DNA of 9,270 bases from an uncultured Collinsella sp. (GTDB lineage Bacteria; Actinomycetota; Coriobacteriia; Coriobacteriales; Coriobacteriaceae): NCBI GenBank assembly GCA_900542125.1, contig UQMO01000073.1, positions 1 through 9,270 of the forward strand, read 5' to 3'. Below are positions 1 through 7,002 of this stretch, piece after piece. A program made the translations under genes and the position numbers. The notes beneath the pieces were generated by a model. It had not been told where the DNA came from, searched no databases, and saw only the letters and a program-made list of their open reading frames with translations. Positions within the stretch are counted from its first letter, which is position 1. Each line of letters starts with the position of its first letter.

Positions 1-42
1 CCTAAGCCTTCGTCGGCAGCGTCAGATGTGTATAAGAGACAG
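1..42 (+). other. Illumina Nextera read-1 adapter with i5 index (artefact)
   Basis: Positions 10-42 match the Nextera read-1 transposon adapter exactly, and 24-42 are the 19-bp Tn5 mosaic end. Positions 2-9 read CTAAGCCT, which I recognise as the Nextera i5 index S508/N508, and base 1 fits the last base of the preceding i5 primer. This is library-preparation sequence, not genomic DNA. Any open frame starting here (for example one beginning MYKRQ at 28) owes its first residues to the adapter. Confidence 0.98.
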
Positions 43-426
43 CTTTCGGCCTTTAGCCTGCTCGAGGCGCGCGAGGATTGCGAGCTGTGCCTGGTGGGCG
101 GCATGTACCGCCGCCGCACCGCCGCCTTTGTGGGGCCCACGGCCGAGGATACCCTGCGCGCGCTGGGCATCGATGCGGCGTTTATCGGCGCCAACGGCAT
201 TCTGGACGGCGACGTGTCTACGTCTAACATGGAAGAGGGCCGCATCCAGCAGCTCGCCTTTAGCAAGGCAGACTCGCGCTACTTGATCGCCGACTCCAGC
301 AAGATTGGTAAGCGCGACTTCTACACCTTCTGCCGCCTGGACAGCCTGGACGCCGTAGTGTGCGAGCCGGGTATCGCCGCCGAGGATCGTGTCGCCATCG
401 AGGAGCACACGCAGGTCATTTGCTAG
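43..426 (+). CDS. DeoR-family transcriptional regulator, C-terminal fragment (5' truncated by adapter)
   Basis: This is the last 127 codons of a DeoR/GlpR-type repressor, ending in TAG. It covers most of the DeoRC effector domain, which in this family binds a phosphorylated sugar intermediate. Family features visible are VGG near residue 18, AFVGPTAEDTL, the D-x-AFIGANGI segment, GDVSTSNMEEG, and the YLIADSSKIGKRDF motif typical of the sugar-phosphate pocket. The N-terminal helix-turn-helix and the start codon lie outside the window, because the frame runs directly into adapter sequence; this is an assembly or fragment boundary, not a natural truncation. The regulated sugar cannot be told from the fragment. 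Its stop codon directly abuts that of the convergent AlbA_2 regulator, with no terminator between them. The family call is strong; the target operon is unknown. Confidence 0.9.
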   Translation, partial: LSAFSLLEAREDCELCLVGGMYRRRTAAFVGPTAEDTLRALGIDAAFIGANGILDGDVSTSNMEEGRIQQLAFSKADSRYLIADSSKIGKRDFYTFCRLDSLDAVVCEPGIAAEDRVAIEEHTQVIC

Positions 427-1683
427 CTAGCGTAGCAGGCGATACTTCTGCCCTCTGCCGGTGCCTTCAACTGTCGCCAGGCCTGTCTCAACGAGTTTTT
501 TGAGGATGCGAAGAAGCTTTGAGCGACTAAAGGTGACTTTGGCCGCAAGCTCGCTTGTCGATTGAGGGTGTACTCCGCTCAGCAGTCCGAATACGATAAG
601 TTCGTCGCCTTTGAGCCCCGGGTTATCCATGAGTAGGGGAAGTGTTACCACAATGGCGTTATCCGAAACTTGAAACCGGGGCTTTCTGACGCTGTCCTTA
701 TAGGTATCGCGAATTCGCATGATGCCCGTTCCAAAGGCTTCGATAAGACCCAGGCGCAAAAAGACTTCGGCAAGAATACGATTGCGTCTAACGGATAGCA
801 TGTCGGACAGATATTCATCGACGGTCATGCTTGCCGGCAAGCCGCCGGGCGAAGCGACTTCCACACGGTCGTCGAACATCGAGATGCGGATGTGTGCGGG
901 CGCATCCCAAGTCCTATGAACGACTGCATTGGTAATGGCCTCGCGGAATGCTTCGAGCGGAATGAGCTCCTTGCGGATCCGCTCCATCCCCTGGATCTCT
1001 TCGTAGCAGTACTGGGCTTCGAAAAGCTCAAGGGCTCCGTCAATTTCCGCTAGAACGGATGCATGTTCAAGAGTCTTGCGCTGCTTAATGAGGTTGATAG
1101 TTTCACCAAACACTGCGATGTCGATACCCGGGAAGCCATTCTCGTCCGCGAGCAGTTCTGCCGCGTTGTTGTAGGTTCCGGTTTCATCAAGCAGGCCAAG
1201 GGTTTTGAGAGTATCGGTTGTGAATGACTGAAGCGAAAGTTTTGCTGTTAGACGATTCTCTAAAACGGTGAAAGATAAATCTTGTTTGTTTGCCGGGAGC
1301 TGCTCAAAGGAGAGGTTTTGACCCTCGAGTACAAGACGCGAAAGGCCTAGGGTATCAACTGGAATGGTCGCGGTGTCATTGCGCTTGTATGCCTTCGAGC
1401 GGTATAGGTAAGGCTTCGATCTGCCGGGAAAGACCGTAAGCTCCACGGTTGCATCGGGCTCGTCGATCTTTAGGGAGTAATCGGGCTGGGGGATGATCGA
1501 ATCGTTAATCTTGTTTTCGATATCCAGGCAGGTCTGCTTGGGGTCATCGAGGCCAACGGCTTCTCCGTCGTCGTTAATTCCAAATAGAACGCGTCCTCCC
1601 GTGCCATTTGCATAAGCGGAGACGGTTTTAAGGAACGAATTGGTGACGCATTCCTTGAATTCAAGATCTTTGGATTCTTGCAT
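427..1683 (-). CDS. AlbA_2 / HATPase / winged-helix predicted transcriptional regulator
   Basis: This 418-residue protein has the architecture of the COG2865 predicted regulators. An N-terminal Schlafen-type AlbA_2 domain (about residues 5-115) shows LEFKE at 7-11 and the ANGTGGRVLFGINDDG core at 25-40. A GHKL-like HATPase_c_4 region (about 235-350) shows EAFREAITNAVVHR with the N-box near Asn252, then SPGGLP and IEAFGTGI. A C-terminal winged helix (about 358-418) carries the STSELAAKVTFSRSKLLRIL helix-turn-helix. I chose the ATG at 1681-1683 because a CGGAG Shine-Dalgarno sits 7 nt upstream and the AlbA_2 homology begins there. The frame stays open to 2049, but that extension only translates the operator repeats. 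No membrane segment or signal peptide is visible. AlbA_2 domains bind nucleic acid and these proteins are usually treated as DNA-binding regulators, but the ligand and targets of this one are unknown. The TGACRYG array at its promoter suggests autoregulation (inference). Confidence 0.85.
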   Translation of the reverse strand: MQESKDLEFKECVTNSFLKTVSAYANGTGGRVLFGINDDGEAVGLDDPKQTCLDIENKINDSIIPQPDYSLKIDEPDATVELTVFPGRSKPYLYRSKAYKRNDTATIPVDTLGLSRLVLEGQNLSFEQLPANKQDLSFTVLENRLTAKLSLQSFTTDTLKTLGLLDETGTYNNAAELLADENGFPGIDIAVFGETINLIKQRKTLEHASVLAEIDGALELFEAQYCYEEIQGMERIRKELIPLEAFREAITNAVVHRTWDAPAHIRISMFDDRVEVASPGGLPASMTVDEYLSDMLSVRRNRILAEVFLRLGLIEAFGTGIMRIRDTYKDSVRKPRFQVSDNAIVVTLPLLMDNPGLKGDELIVFGLLSGVHPQSTSELAAKVTFSRSKLLRILKKLVETGLATVEGTGRGQKYRLLR

Positions 1684-1708
1684 TGTGATGCTCCGTTTCG
1701 CTTCAATT

Positions 1709-1819
1709 TGACGTGAAAAATAACACGTAAAAATTTTACACGTCATTTTACGCGTCAAAATTATGACACGAAAAAATTTGCGTGTCATTATGCGCGTCAA
1801 AGTGACGCGAAATGACGCG
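1709..1819 (-). promoter_or_regulatory. Nine-half-site operator-like array with embedded promoter of the AlbA_2 regulator
   Basis: Within 111 bp there are nine copies of the heptamer TGACRYG, one of them with a G-to-A change. Forward copies start at 1709, 1721 (TAACACG), 1764, 1803 and 1813. Reverse copies occupy 1739-1745, 1751-1757, 1781-1787 and 1793-1799. Two pairs form perfect inverted repeats: 1764-1770 with 1781-1787 (10-nt spacer) and 1793-1799 with 1803-1809 (3-nt spacer). On the minus strand ATGACA (1783-1788) and CATAAT (1760-1765) are 17 bp apart and make a good sigma-70-like -35/-10 pair, so the first inverted pair lies directly on the promoter. The array ends 25 bp before the regulator's ATG. 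Autorepression by the adjacent regulator is an inference. Confidence 0.7.
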
Positions 1820-2030
1820 CAAACGCGAATGCATTGGCATTCTGAACAATAACGGAGTTTGTAAGCCTGGGGCTTGATTGGGCTAACGCATGGAATTATC
1901 CGTATTCTCGAACACGCTTTCGGTATCATTTTGGCATTAAAAGATACCGAAGTGTGTTCGTGATGCCGATAATAATTAAGAAAGAGGAGCGCTTCGTAGC
2001 TGCCTGGAAAGTGAGGATTTGACCATCTGA
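1820..2030. repeat. Non-coding stretch with a long imperfect inverted repeat (1909-1960)
   Basis: I see no gene here. The main structure is an inverted repeat: CGAACAC at 1909-1915 pairs with 1954-1960, and TTCGGTATC at 1919-1927 pairs perfectly with 1943-1951. The arms are interrupted by a 3/2-nt internal bulge and enclose an AT-rich 15-nt centre (1928-1942). No T-tract follows on either strand, so it does not look like an intrinsic terminator; an operator or an RNA structure is possible. A small inverted repeat, AAGCC-tgg-GGCTT, lies at 1863-1875. A strong Shine-Dalgarno-like AAAGAGGAG sits at 1981-1989 on +, with no start codon or frame of useful length behind it. Confidence 0.6.
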
Positions 2031-2330
2031 TTGTCTCGATCTGTAACAACTAGGCGATCAAATGCTCGTTAGATGTTACAGATTTAGATTTTCTGCCTGG
2101 CCGATTCCGTTTGTCTCAATCTGTAACAACTGGGACCGAAAAGCTCGGCTAGATGTTACAGATCGAGATTGAGCGGATTGACCTGTGCGTTTGTCTCGAT
2201 CTGTAACAGGTAGATGGTCAAAAGTGGGCTAGGTGTTACAGATTTAGATTATTCGGACCGGCCTGCGCGTTCGTCTCAATCTGTAACAATTAGGACCGAA
2301 AATCCCTGCTAGATGTTACAGATCGAGATA
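2031..2330. repeat. Array 1: four 80-bp palindromic repeat units
   Basis: Four tandem units start at 2031, 2111, 2191 and 2271, with an exact 80-bp period. Each holds an invariant inverted pair ATCTGTAACA / TGTTACAGAT: 2039-2048 with 2074-2083, 2119-2128 with 2154-2163, 2199-2208 with 2234-2243, and 2279-2288 with 2314-2323. The enclosed loop is always 25 nt and varies in sequence. The stem is extended outward by TCTCR on the left and YKAGA on the right, giving up to 15 bp with one or two mismatches or G-U pairs. Linkers between units are 35 nt and also related to one another. No coding frame, T-tract or recognisable transposase is associated. The block lies upstream of the AlbA_2 regulator and downstream of the lacG terminator. 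I do not recognise the family. Confidence 0.92.
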
Positions 2331-2352
2331 AACGGCCCGCACAGGCCGAACC

Positions 2353-2400
2353 AAAACAAAAAGGCCGCATGCGAACCCGTGGAGGGATTCGCATGCGGCC
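2353..2400 (-). terminator. Intrinsic terminator of the lacE-lacG operon
   Basis: A perfect 13-bp stem is formed by GGCCGCATGCGAA (2363-2375) and its complement (2388-2400), with a 12-nt loop. On the minus strand it is followed immediately by TTTTTGTTTT (complement of 2353-2362). It lies 22 bp beyond the lacG stop codon. There is no T-tract on the plus side, so it is directional. Confidence 0.93.
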
Positions 2401-2422
2401 GGCAGGGGGTACGCGGCTTAAA

Positions 2423-3844
2423 CTAGGCCATGAGCAGGCCGGTCTCTGCGACGTTCTTGTACCAGTACGCGCTCGCCTTGGGATAGCGCTTCTGGGTCTC
2501 GAAGTCGATGTAGAACAGGCCATAGCGCTTGTTATAGCCGTTGGTCCAGGAGAACTGGTCCTGCAGCGACCACACAAAGTAGCCGTCGACGTTCACGCCG
2601 CCGTCAATTGCCTTGAGGATCCATGCGAGATGCTGACGCATGTAGTCGATGCGAGGGGCGTCGTCGATAAAGCCGTCCTCAAAGTCGTCCTTATAGCCCA
2701 TGCCGTTCTCGGTGATGTAGATCTTCTTGTAGTTGGGGTAATCGTTCTTAATGCGGAGCAGCAGGTCGTAGAGGCCCTCGGGATAGATAATCCAGTCCCA
2801 ATCGGTGGTGGGTACGCCTTCGCGCACGCATGACTCGCCCACGCCCTTGAGGAACCAGCGCGAGGAGCCCTTGTCGCCGGTGCCATTGTGGTTGATGTCG
2901 TTTTCGCCCTCGGCAGCACGCAGGAACTGGCACTTGTAGGTGTTGACGCCCAGGCAATCGTTGTAGGGGAGCGCGGCGGTCAGCGCGGCGATGTCCTCGT
3001 CACGGACGTCGAGCTCGCCGCCGGCGATATGGGCCAGCTTGGTTGCGGCTTCCATGGTGTCGGCTGCATAGTGGCCGCGGAAAGTGGCGTCGAGCACCCA
3101 GCGGTTGTTGATGACATCGGCCATGCGAGCTGCCTCGCAGTCGGCGGCGTTGTTGGGATCGAGGGGATACTTGGGCTCCAGGTTCTGGACAATGCCGATC
3201 TCGCCCTCAAAGCCGCCCTCATGGAAGGCGACGACAGCCTTGGCGTGGGCCACCATCATGTTGTGCATGAGCTGGAAAGCCTTGTCCAGGCGATACTTCT
3301 CGCCGTGCGGCCAGTTGCCGACGATAAAGCTGCCCTCGGCGGTCGCGGGAATCTCGTTAAACGTGAACCAGTGCTTGACCTCGGTGAACTCGGCAAAGCA
3401 GAACTTGGCGTACTCGACAAAGGCGTCGATCGTCGTGCGCGTCAGGAAGCCCTCGCCGCCGTTCTGGTAAAAGGCCTCGGGCGTATCAAAGTGATCGAGC
3501 GTGACATAGGGGATAACGCCAGCATTGTTGCAGGTGGCAAAGAGCTCGTGATAGAAGGCGACACCTTCGGGGTTGATCTCGCCAGTGCCGTTGGGGAAGA
3601 TGCGGCTCCAAGCGATGGAGACGCGGATACCGTTGATGCCGAAGCGCTGGCACAGGTCGATATCGACCGGGTACTTGTTGTAGAAATCGCTTGCGGGATC
3701 GGGGGAGAAGCGACCCTGAGCAGCCAGGAAATCGTCCCAGGGCACTTTGCCCTTGCCGTGCGTACGGGTCTCGCCCTCAACCTGGTAAGCAGCGGTGGCG
3801 CCGCCAAACACAAAGCCGTCGGGGAACTGCATGGGGTTGTTCAT
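2423..3844 (-). CDS. lacG: 6-phospho-beta-galactosidase (glycoside hydrolase family 1)
   Basis: This 473-residue cytoplasmic enzyme would hydrolyse lactose 6-phosphate, delivered by the PTS, to glucose and galactose 6-phosphate. The whole protein follows the LacG pattern, close to its usual length: FGGATAAYQVEG at 13-24, ASDFYNKYPVD at 51-61, and GIRVSIAWSRIFP at 72-84. The acid/base Glu164 is in TFNEI and the nucleophile Glu379 is in YITENG. The phosphate-binding set is Ser432, Lys439 and Tyr441 in SWTNGYNKRYG. Trp433 after the serine matches LacG-type enzymes and favours a 6-phosphogalactoside over a 6-phosphoglucoside, though a mixed-specificity phospho-beta-glycosidase cannot be excluded. 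There is no signal peptide. AAAGGA lies 6 nt before the ATG. It follows lacE on the same strand after 76 bp and ends before a strong terminator, so the two are probably co-transcribed under the divergent LacI-family repressor. Confidence 0.93.
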   Translation of the reverse strand: MNNPMQFPDGFVFGGATAAYQVEGETRTHGKGKVPWDDFLAAQGRFSPDPASDFYNKYPVDIDLCQRFGINGIRVSIAWSRIFPNGTGEINPEGVAFYHELFATCNNAGVIPYVTLDHFDTPEAFYQNGGEGFLTRTTIDAFVEYAKFCFAEFTEVKHWFTFNEIPATAEGSFIVGNWPHGEKYRLDKAFQLMHNMMVAHAKAVVAFHEGGFEGEIGIVQNLEPKYPLDPNNAADCEAARMADVINNRWVLDATFRGHYAADTMEAATKLAHIAGGELDVRDEDIAALTAALPYNDCLGVNTYKCQFLRAAEGENDINHNGTGDKGSSRWFLKGVGESCVREGVPTTDWDWIIYPEGLYDLLLRIKNDYPNYKKIYITENGMGYKDDFEDGFIDDAPRIDYMRQHLAWILKAIDGGVNVDGYFVWSLQDQFSWTNGYNKRYGLFYIDFETQKRYPKASAYWYKNVAETGLLMA

Positions 3845-3878
3845 GAGTCATCCTTTCTGTGGGATTCGAATAGGGAGG

Positions 3879-3905
3879 GGTGCCCGAACTGGGGATCCGG
3901 GCACC
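3879..3905 (-). promoter_or_regulatory. Intercistronic stem-loop between lacE and lacG
   Basis: GGTGCCCG (3879-3886) and CGGGCACC (3898-3905) form a perfect 8-bp GC-rich stem with an 11-nt loop in the 76-bp gap between lacE and lacG. On the minus strand it is followed by CCTCCCT rather than a T-tract, so it is unlikely to be an efficient terminator. It could protect the upstream message or set the lacE-to-lacG ratio (inference). Confidence 0.55.
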
Positions 3906-3920
3906 AACAGAGGGAGGAAA

Positions 3921-5699
3921 CTAGTCGAGGTTCTCGCGGAGCCACTTGATGGCGCCAGCGGGGTCGCGGGTAAGGTCGATATATTCCTTACCGCGCGGGG
4001 CGAGCAGCTTAATGCCCAGGCGATCGGTGTCGGCCTTCATGTCGTTGTAGTAGCTACGGACCTGCGGGGCAAGCACGATAACGTCGTACTGATCCATGAT
4101 GGCAGTGTGCTGGCCATAGGCGCCTGCGGAGGAAGCGATGTTCTCTCCGGTCTGCGCAGCACCTTCCTTGATGGCGTTGGCAAGCATGGCAGAGGTACCG
4201 GCGCCGGCGCACAGGACGAGGACCTTCAGGCCGTCGACATCCTTCTTAGCGGATGCGTCGGAGGTGGGCTCGGGCTGATCGGCGACAGGCTTGCTATCGG
4301 CGGCAGCGGCGGCCGTCTCGACGGAAGCGGTAGTCTGCTCGACAGCGGGCGCAGAGGCGTTGGCGGCGATGGTGGCGGCACCATCGGACTCAAGACCCAG
4401 CTCGGCGGCGCGTTCGGCCTCCTGGTCGCAGAGCAGCTTATCGTATGCCTTCAAGAACGGCAGGTAGATGATGGCGTCCAGCAATATGATGATTGCGACA
4501 AACACCAGGGCGATAAGCTGGAAGTTCGTGGTGATGAAGATGCCGATAGGGGCAGGGGTAGCCCAAGGCACCACGAAGGAGAAGCCGTTCATGCCCACGT
4601 TATCGATAAAGAACTTGGCAACGCTTACGTTGACGCAGCCGGCGGCAACAAAGGGGATGAGCATGTAGGGGTTAAGGATCATCGGCGCGCCAAAGAGCAG
4701 CGGCTCGTTGACAGCAAAGGCAACAGGAACAATTGAGGCCTTACCGACGGCTTTGAGCTGCTTGGACTTCATAAAGAGAATCAGCAGAAGCGGCACGATG
4801 AACGTGGCGCCGGTGCCGCCGAACTCACCCACGAGCGACATGTTGAAGGTGAGGGAATGGGCGGGGTGACCACCGGCCAGCAGAACCTGCAGGTTCTCGG
4901 CCTGGTTGGCAAGACGGATGGGGTCGATGCCCGGCTGGACGATCGAGGGGCCGTGGACGCCGATGAACCAGAAGAACGCGGTGGCTGCCTGGATAAGGAT
5001 AAGGCCAGGATAGGTTTCTGCAGCGGTAAAGAGCGGGGAGAGCAGTTTGATAAGCAGCTCGGAGAACGGAACGCCCATGAGGTTGCGCACGACGACATCG
5101 ATAATGCCGCAGATGATGACGGCGCCGCCAAAGGGGATGATGTCGCGGAAGTTCTGAGCGATGGCGCCCGGAACCTCCTTGGGCAGCTTAATGGTCAGAT
5201 CGCGCGACACGCAGAATTTGTAGACCCACACGGTAATGAACGCGGCGATATAGGCCGAGAACAGACCGCGCGTACCCATGCTGGTGCAATCGAAGACCGA
5301 AAGCTCGGAGCCGTTGAACTTGGTGGTGAACTGCGTAACAGCGAGCAGCAGCATGCTGCACTGGGCGGCCACCATGGTGGAGCCGTCGTTGAGCACCTTG
5401 CCGGCGGGCATGCGACGGTTCATGGATGCCGTGAAGTTCTTGGCAGTGGTGCCGGCAACCATGATGCCCATGACACCCATGGTGAAGTTGTACAGCTTGT
5501 TGCACCAGTCGATGAGCGGCTGGGGCAGCGTGATGCCGACCACGCCGGGAAGCGTGGCGATCAGCAGAAAGATCGAAGAGGTGAGGACGATGGGCATGCA
5601 CCCAAGGAATCCGTCCTTAATAGCCTGGAGGTAGATGTTCCTCGAGATCTTCTCAAAGAACGGCTGATGCTTTTCGAGCATCTTTACGATGGCGTCCAT
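3921..5699 (-). CDS. lacE: PTS lactose-type permease, fused EIIC-EIIB
   Basis: This 592-residue inner-membrane transporter and phosphotransferase has the EIIC domain first (about residues 1-425, multiple hydrophobic segments) and EIIB last (about 491-592), the order known for LacE. They are joined by an Ala/Ser/Glu-rich linker (about 427-488). The EIIC active-site region shows GVHGPS with His249, and AVNEPLLFG with Glu332; in the structurally characterised family member ChbC the equivalent His and Glu contact the sugar. EIIB has VLVLCAGAGTS with the phosphorylatable Cys497. Phosphate must come from a lactose-type EIIA (LacF), which is not in the window. AAAGGAG precedes the ATG by only 4 nt. 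Pairing with a LacG-type hydrolase points to lactose or a related beta-galactoside; the EIIC domain alone could also fit cellobiose. A paralogue with the same architecture lies at 7399-9159. Confidence 0.9.
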   Translation of the reverse strand: MDAIVKMLEKHQPFFEKISRNIYLQAIKDGFLGCMPIVLTSSIFLLIATLPGVVGITLPQPLIDWCNKLYNFTMGVMGIMVAGTTAKNFTASMNRRMPAGKVLNDGSTMVAAQCSMLLLAVTQFTTKFNGSELSVFDCTSMGTRGLFSAYIAAFITVWVYKFCVSRDLTIKLPKEVPGAIAQNFRDIIPFGGAVIICGIIDVVVRNLMGVPFSELLIKLLSPLFTAAETYPGLILIQAATAFFWFIGVHGPSIVQPGIDPIRLANQAENLQVLLAGGHPAHSLTFNMSLVGEFGGTGATFIVPLLLILFMKSKQLKAVGKASIVPVAFAVNEPLLFGAPMILNPYMLIPFVAAGCVNVSVAKFFIDNVGMNGFSFVVPWATPAPIGIFITTNFQLIALVFVAIIILLDAIIYLPFLKAYDKLLCDQEAERAAELGLESDGAATIAANASAPAVEQTTASVETAAAAADSKPVADQPEPTSDASAKKDVDGLKVLVLCAGAGTSAMLANAIKEGAAQTGENIASSAGAYGQHTAIMDQYDVIVLAPQVRSYYNDMKADTDRLGIKLLAPRGKEYIDLTRDPAGAIKWLRENLD

Positions 5700-5776
5700 A
5701 AAGCTCCTTTGCTACTTGATGCGCGATGCATGTGGATGGAACTGGTCGTCGATGGATGGTCAGGACTGCCCGGAAA

Positions 5777-5795
5777 CCTTCCTGTTTAAGGAAGG
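5777..5795 (-). promoter_or_regulatory. Leader hairpin in the lacE 5' untranslated region
   Basis: CCTTCCT (5777-5783) and AGGAAGG (5789-5795) form a perfect 7-bp stem with a 5-nt loop between the operator and the lacE start. It would lie in the lacE leader if transcription starts at or before the operator. There is no T-run long enough for an attenuator, and it does not resemble a BglG/LicT antiterminator site. Its role is unknown. Confidence 0.4.
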
Positions 5796-5800
5796 CATTG

Positions 5801-5845
5801 CGAAATGACAACGTTGTCATTTCGTTAATGACAACGTAAGACATT
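5801..5845. promoter_or_regulatory. Tandem LacI-family operators controlling lacE-lacG
   Basis: Positions 5801-5824 are a perfect 24-bp palindrome whose left half is CGAAATGACAAC, with the central CG typical of LacI-family operators. A second, asymmetric copy begins 23 bp away: AATGACAACGT at 5827-5837 repeats the left half-site, followed by a degraded right half ending ATT at 5845. The pair lies between lacE (-) and the divergent repressor gene (+). A possible lacE promoter on the minus strand is TTGTTG (5856-5861) and TACGTT (5833-5838) with a 17-bp spacer; this would put the second operator on the -10 and the first at the transcription start. The operator call is strong; the promoter call is weak. 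Confidence 0.88.
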
Positions 5846-5900
5846 TTTGGAAGAGCAACAAGGATATACGGGTGAGTGGTCGATATTGTCCGGTAAACGG

Positions 5901-5930
5901 TTGATTTATCAGTCAGGCAGGTAGTATATG
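5901..5930 (+). promoter_or_regulatory. Candidate promoter of the LacI-family regulator
   Basis: TTGATT (5901-5906) and TATATG (5925-5930) are separated by 18 bp and lie 45 bp before the GTG start of the regulator. The operator palindrome is well upstream of this pair, so the regulator may repress its own gene less strongly than lacE. The call rests on hexamer similarity only. Confidence 0.45.
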
Positions 5931-5974
5931 CTAGAACACAAAAAACAAGCGATAGAGAACCGAGCGGAGAAGCA

Positions 5975-6985
5975 GTGGCAACGATGGACAAGAAAAATGT
6001 CTCGATGAACGATGTGGCAGTTGCCGCGGGTGTTTCTCTCAAGACGGTTTCGCGTGTGATCAACGAGCCCGATAGCGTGCGAGAGTCGACACGCGATAAG
6101 GTTCATTCGGCCATGGAGGCGCTCGGGTTTCGAGCCAACTTTGCCGCGCGTTCGCTCAAGTTGGGCCGTTACGGGTGCATCGGCGTCGTGCTGTTCCACT
6201 TGTCGGGCGGTGCCGTGGACATGATCGACGGTATCGCCGATGCCGCCGAAGAGCGAGGCTTTGCTCTAACGATGATCAAAAAGCGGGCGGGGGAGAAGAT
6301 GACCCTTGCCGAAGCGGCGCGTAGGATGTCGCAGCTCCCCGTCGACGGCATGATTTTCAACCTGCGCCAGATGGTCGATGACTTTGATACCTTTGAGGCG
6401 CCGAAAGACCTCAAGACGGTGATTATCACACCGATGGAACATCCTACCTGCTCTACCGTCAGTGACGACCAAGAGGGCGGCGCGCGCATGGCGTGCGAGT
6501 ACTTCTTGAACCACGGGCACAAGAACGTGTACTTCGTCTCTGGTAAGAAAGAGTCACTGTCGAGCCAGTGCCGTATGAAAGGTTGGCGAGCGGCACTCGA
6601 GGCACGTGGCATTGAGCCGCCCGAGCCTCTGCAAGGCGATTGGAATGCGGATAGTGGCTATGCCGCGGGCCTTGTGCTTGCCGATAAGCCCGATTGCACG
6701 GCGGTCCTCGCTGCTAACGACTGTATGGCAAACGGCGTGATGATGGCTCTACGTGACAAAGGGCTCAATGTGCCCGACGACGTGTCCGTGATCGGCTTCG
6801 ACGATGAGCTCTACAAGACGATTCCCAACTCGATTCTGACGTCGGTGAAGTTTCGCCACCGCGAACTGGGCATCCGTGCGCTTAACGAGGTCGTCGCAGG
6901 TCTGGAAGCCCCGAGCTCCAGAAGCCGTACGCTCGTCTCGGGCGTGTTGGTCGAGCGTTCCAGCGTAAGGGATCTGCGGGCGTAG
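5975..6985 (+). CDS. LacI-family transcriptional repressor of the lactose module
   Basis: This is a 336-residue full-length LacI/GalR-type regulator. The N-terminal helix-turn-helix (about residues 10-32) reads MNDVAVAAGVSLKTVSRVIN, and the hinge-helix segment NFAARSLKLG is at 55-64. The periplasmic-binding-protein-like effector domain follows from about 68, with the closing motifs AANDCMANGVMMAL (246-259) and VPDDVSVIGFDD (266-277). I prefer the GTG at 5975 as start because GGAGA at 5966-5970 is 4 nt upstream; the ATG three codons later would be 13 nt away. It is divergent from lacE and separated from it by the palindromic operators, which makes it the likely repressor of lacE-lacG; the inducer is unknown (lactose, its phosphate, or a breakdown product). 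No terminator lies right after the stop codon; palindromic array 2 begins 18 bp later. Confidence 0.93.
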   Translation: MATMDKKNVSMNDVAVAAGVSLKTVSRVINEPDSVRESTRDKVHSAMEALGFRANFAARSLKLGRYGCIGVVLFHLSGGAVDMIDGIADAAEERGFALTMIKKRAGEKMTLAEAARRMSQLPVDGMIFNLRQMVDDFDTFEAPKDLKTVIITPMEHPTCSTVSDDQEGGARMACEYFLNHGHKNVYFVSGKKESLSSQCRMKGWRAALEARGIEPPEPLQGDWNADSGYAAGLVLADKPDCTAVLAANDCMANGVMMALRDKGLNVPDDVSVIGFDDELYKTIPNSILTSVKFRHRELGIRALNEVVAGLEAPSSRSRTLVSGVLVERSSVRDLRA

Positions 6986-7002
6986 ACGTGCTCGGCCTGC
7001 TC

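Noticed and set aside
24..42. Tn5/IS50 mosaic end as evidence of a natural transposon
   Set aside because: It is embedded in a full Nextera adapter with a sequencing index, and the same structure appears at the other end.
22..408. Minus-strand frame ending in LSLIHI, and plus-strand frames starting MCIRDS or MYKRQ
   Set aside because: These peptide tags are translations of the Nextera adapter. Only the DeoR frame from 43 onward has protein-family homology.
1684..2049. N-terminal extension of the AlbA_2 regulator to an ATG at 2049 (540 residues)
   Set aside because: The extension translates the operator half-sites and the inverted repeat into low-quality repetitive peptide. The ATG at 1683 has a Shine-Dalgarno and begins the conserved domain.
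2062..2172. Short plus-strand frame within array 1
   Set aside because: It has no Shine-Dalgarno at proper spacing and its peptide simply reads through the palindromic units.
2031..2330. CRISPR array
   Set aside because: The repeated part is a 10-bp inverted pair, not a 24-40-bp direct repeat. The intervening sequences are related to one another rather than unique, and no cas gene is present.
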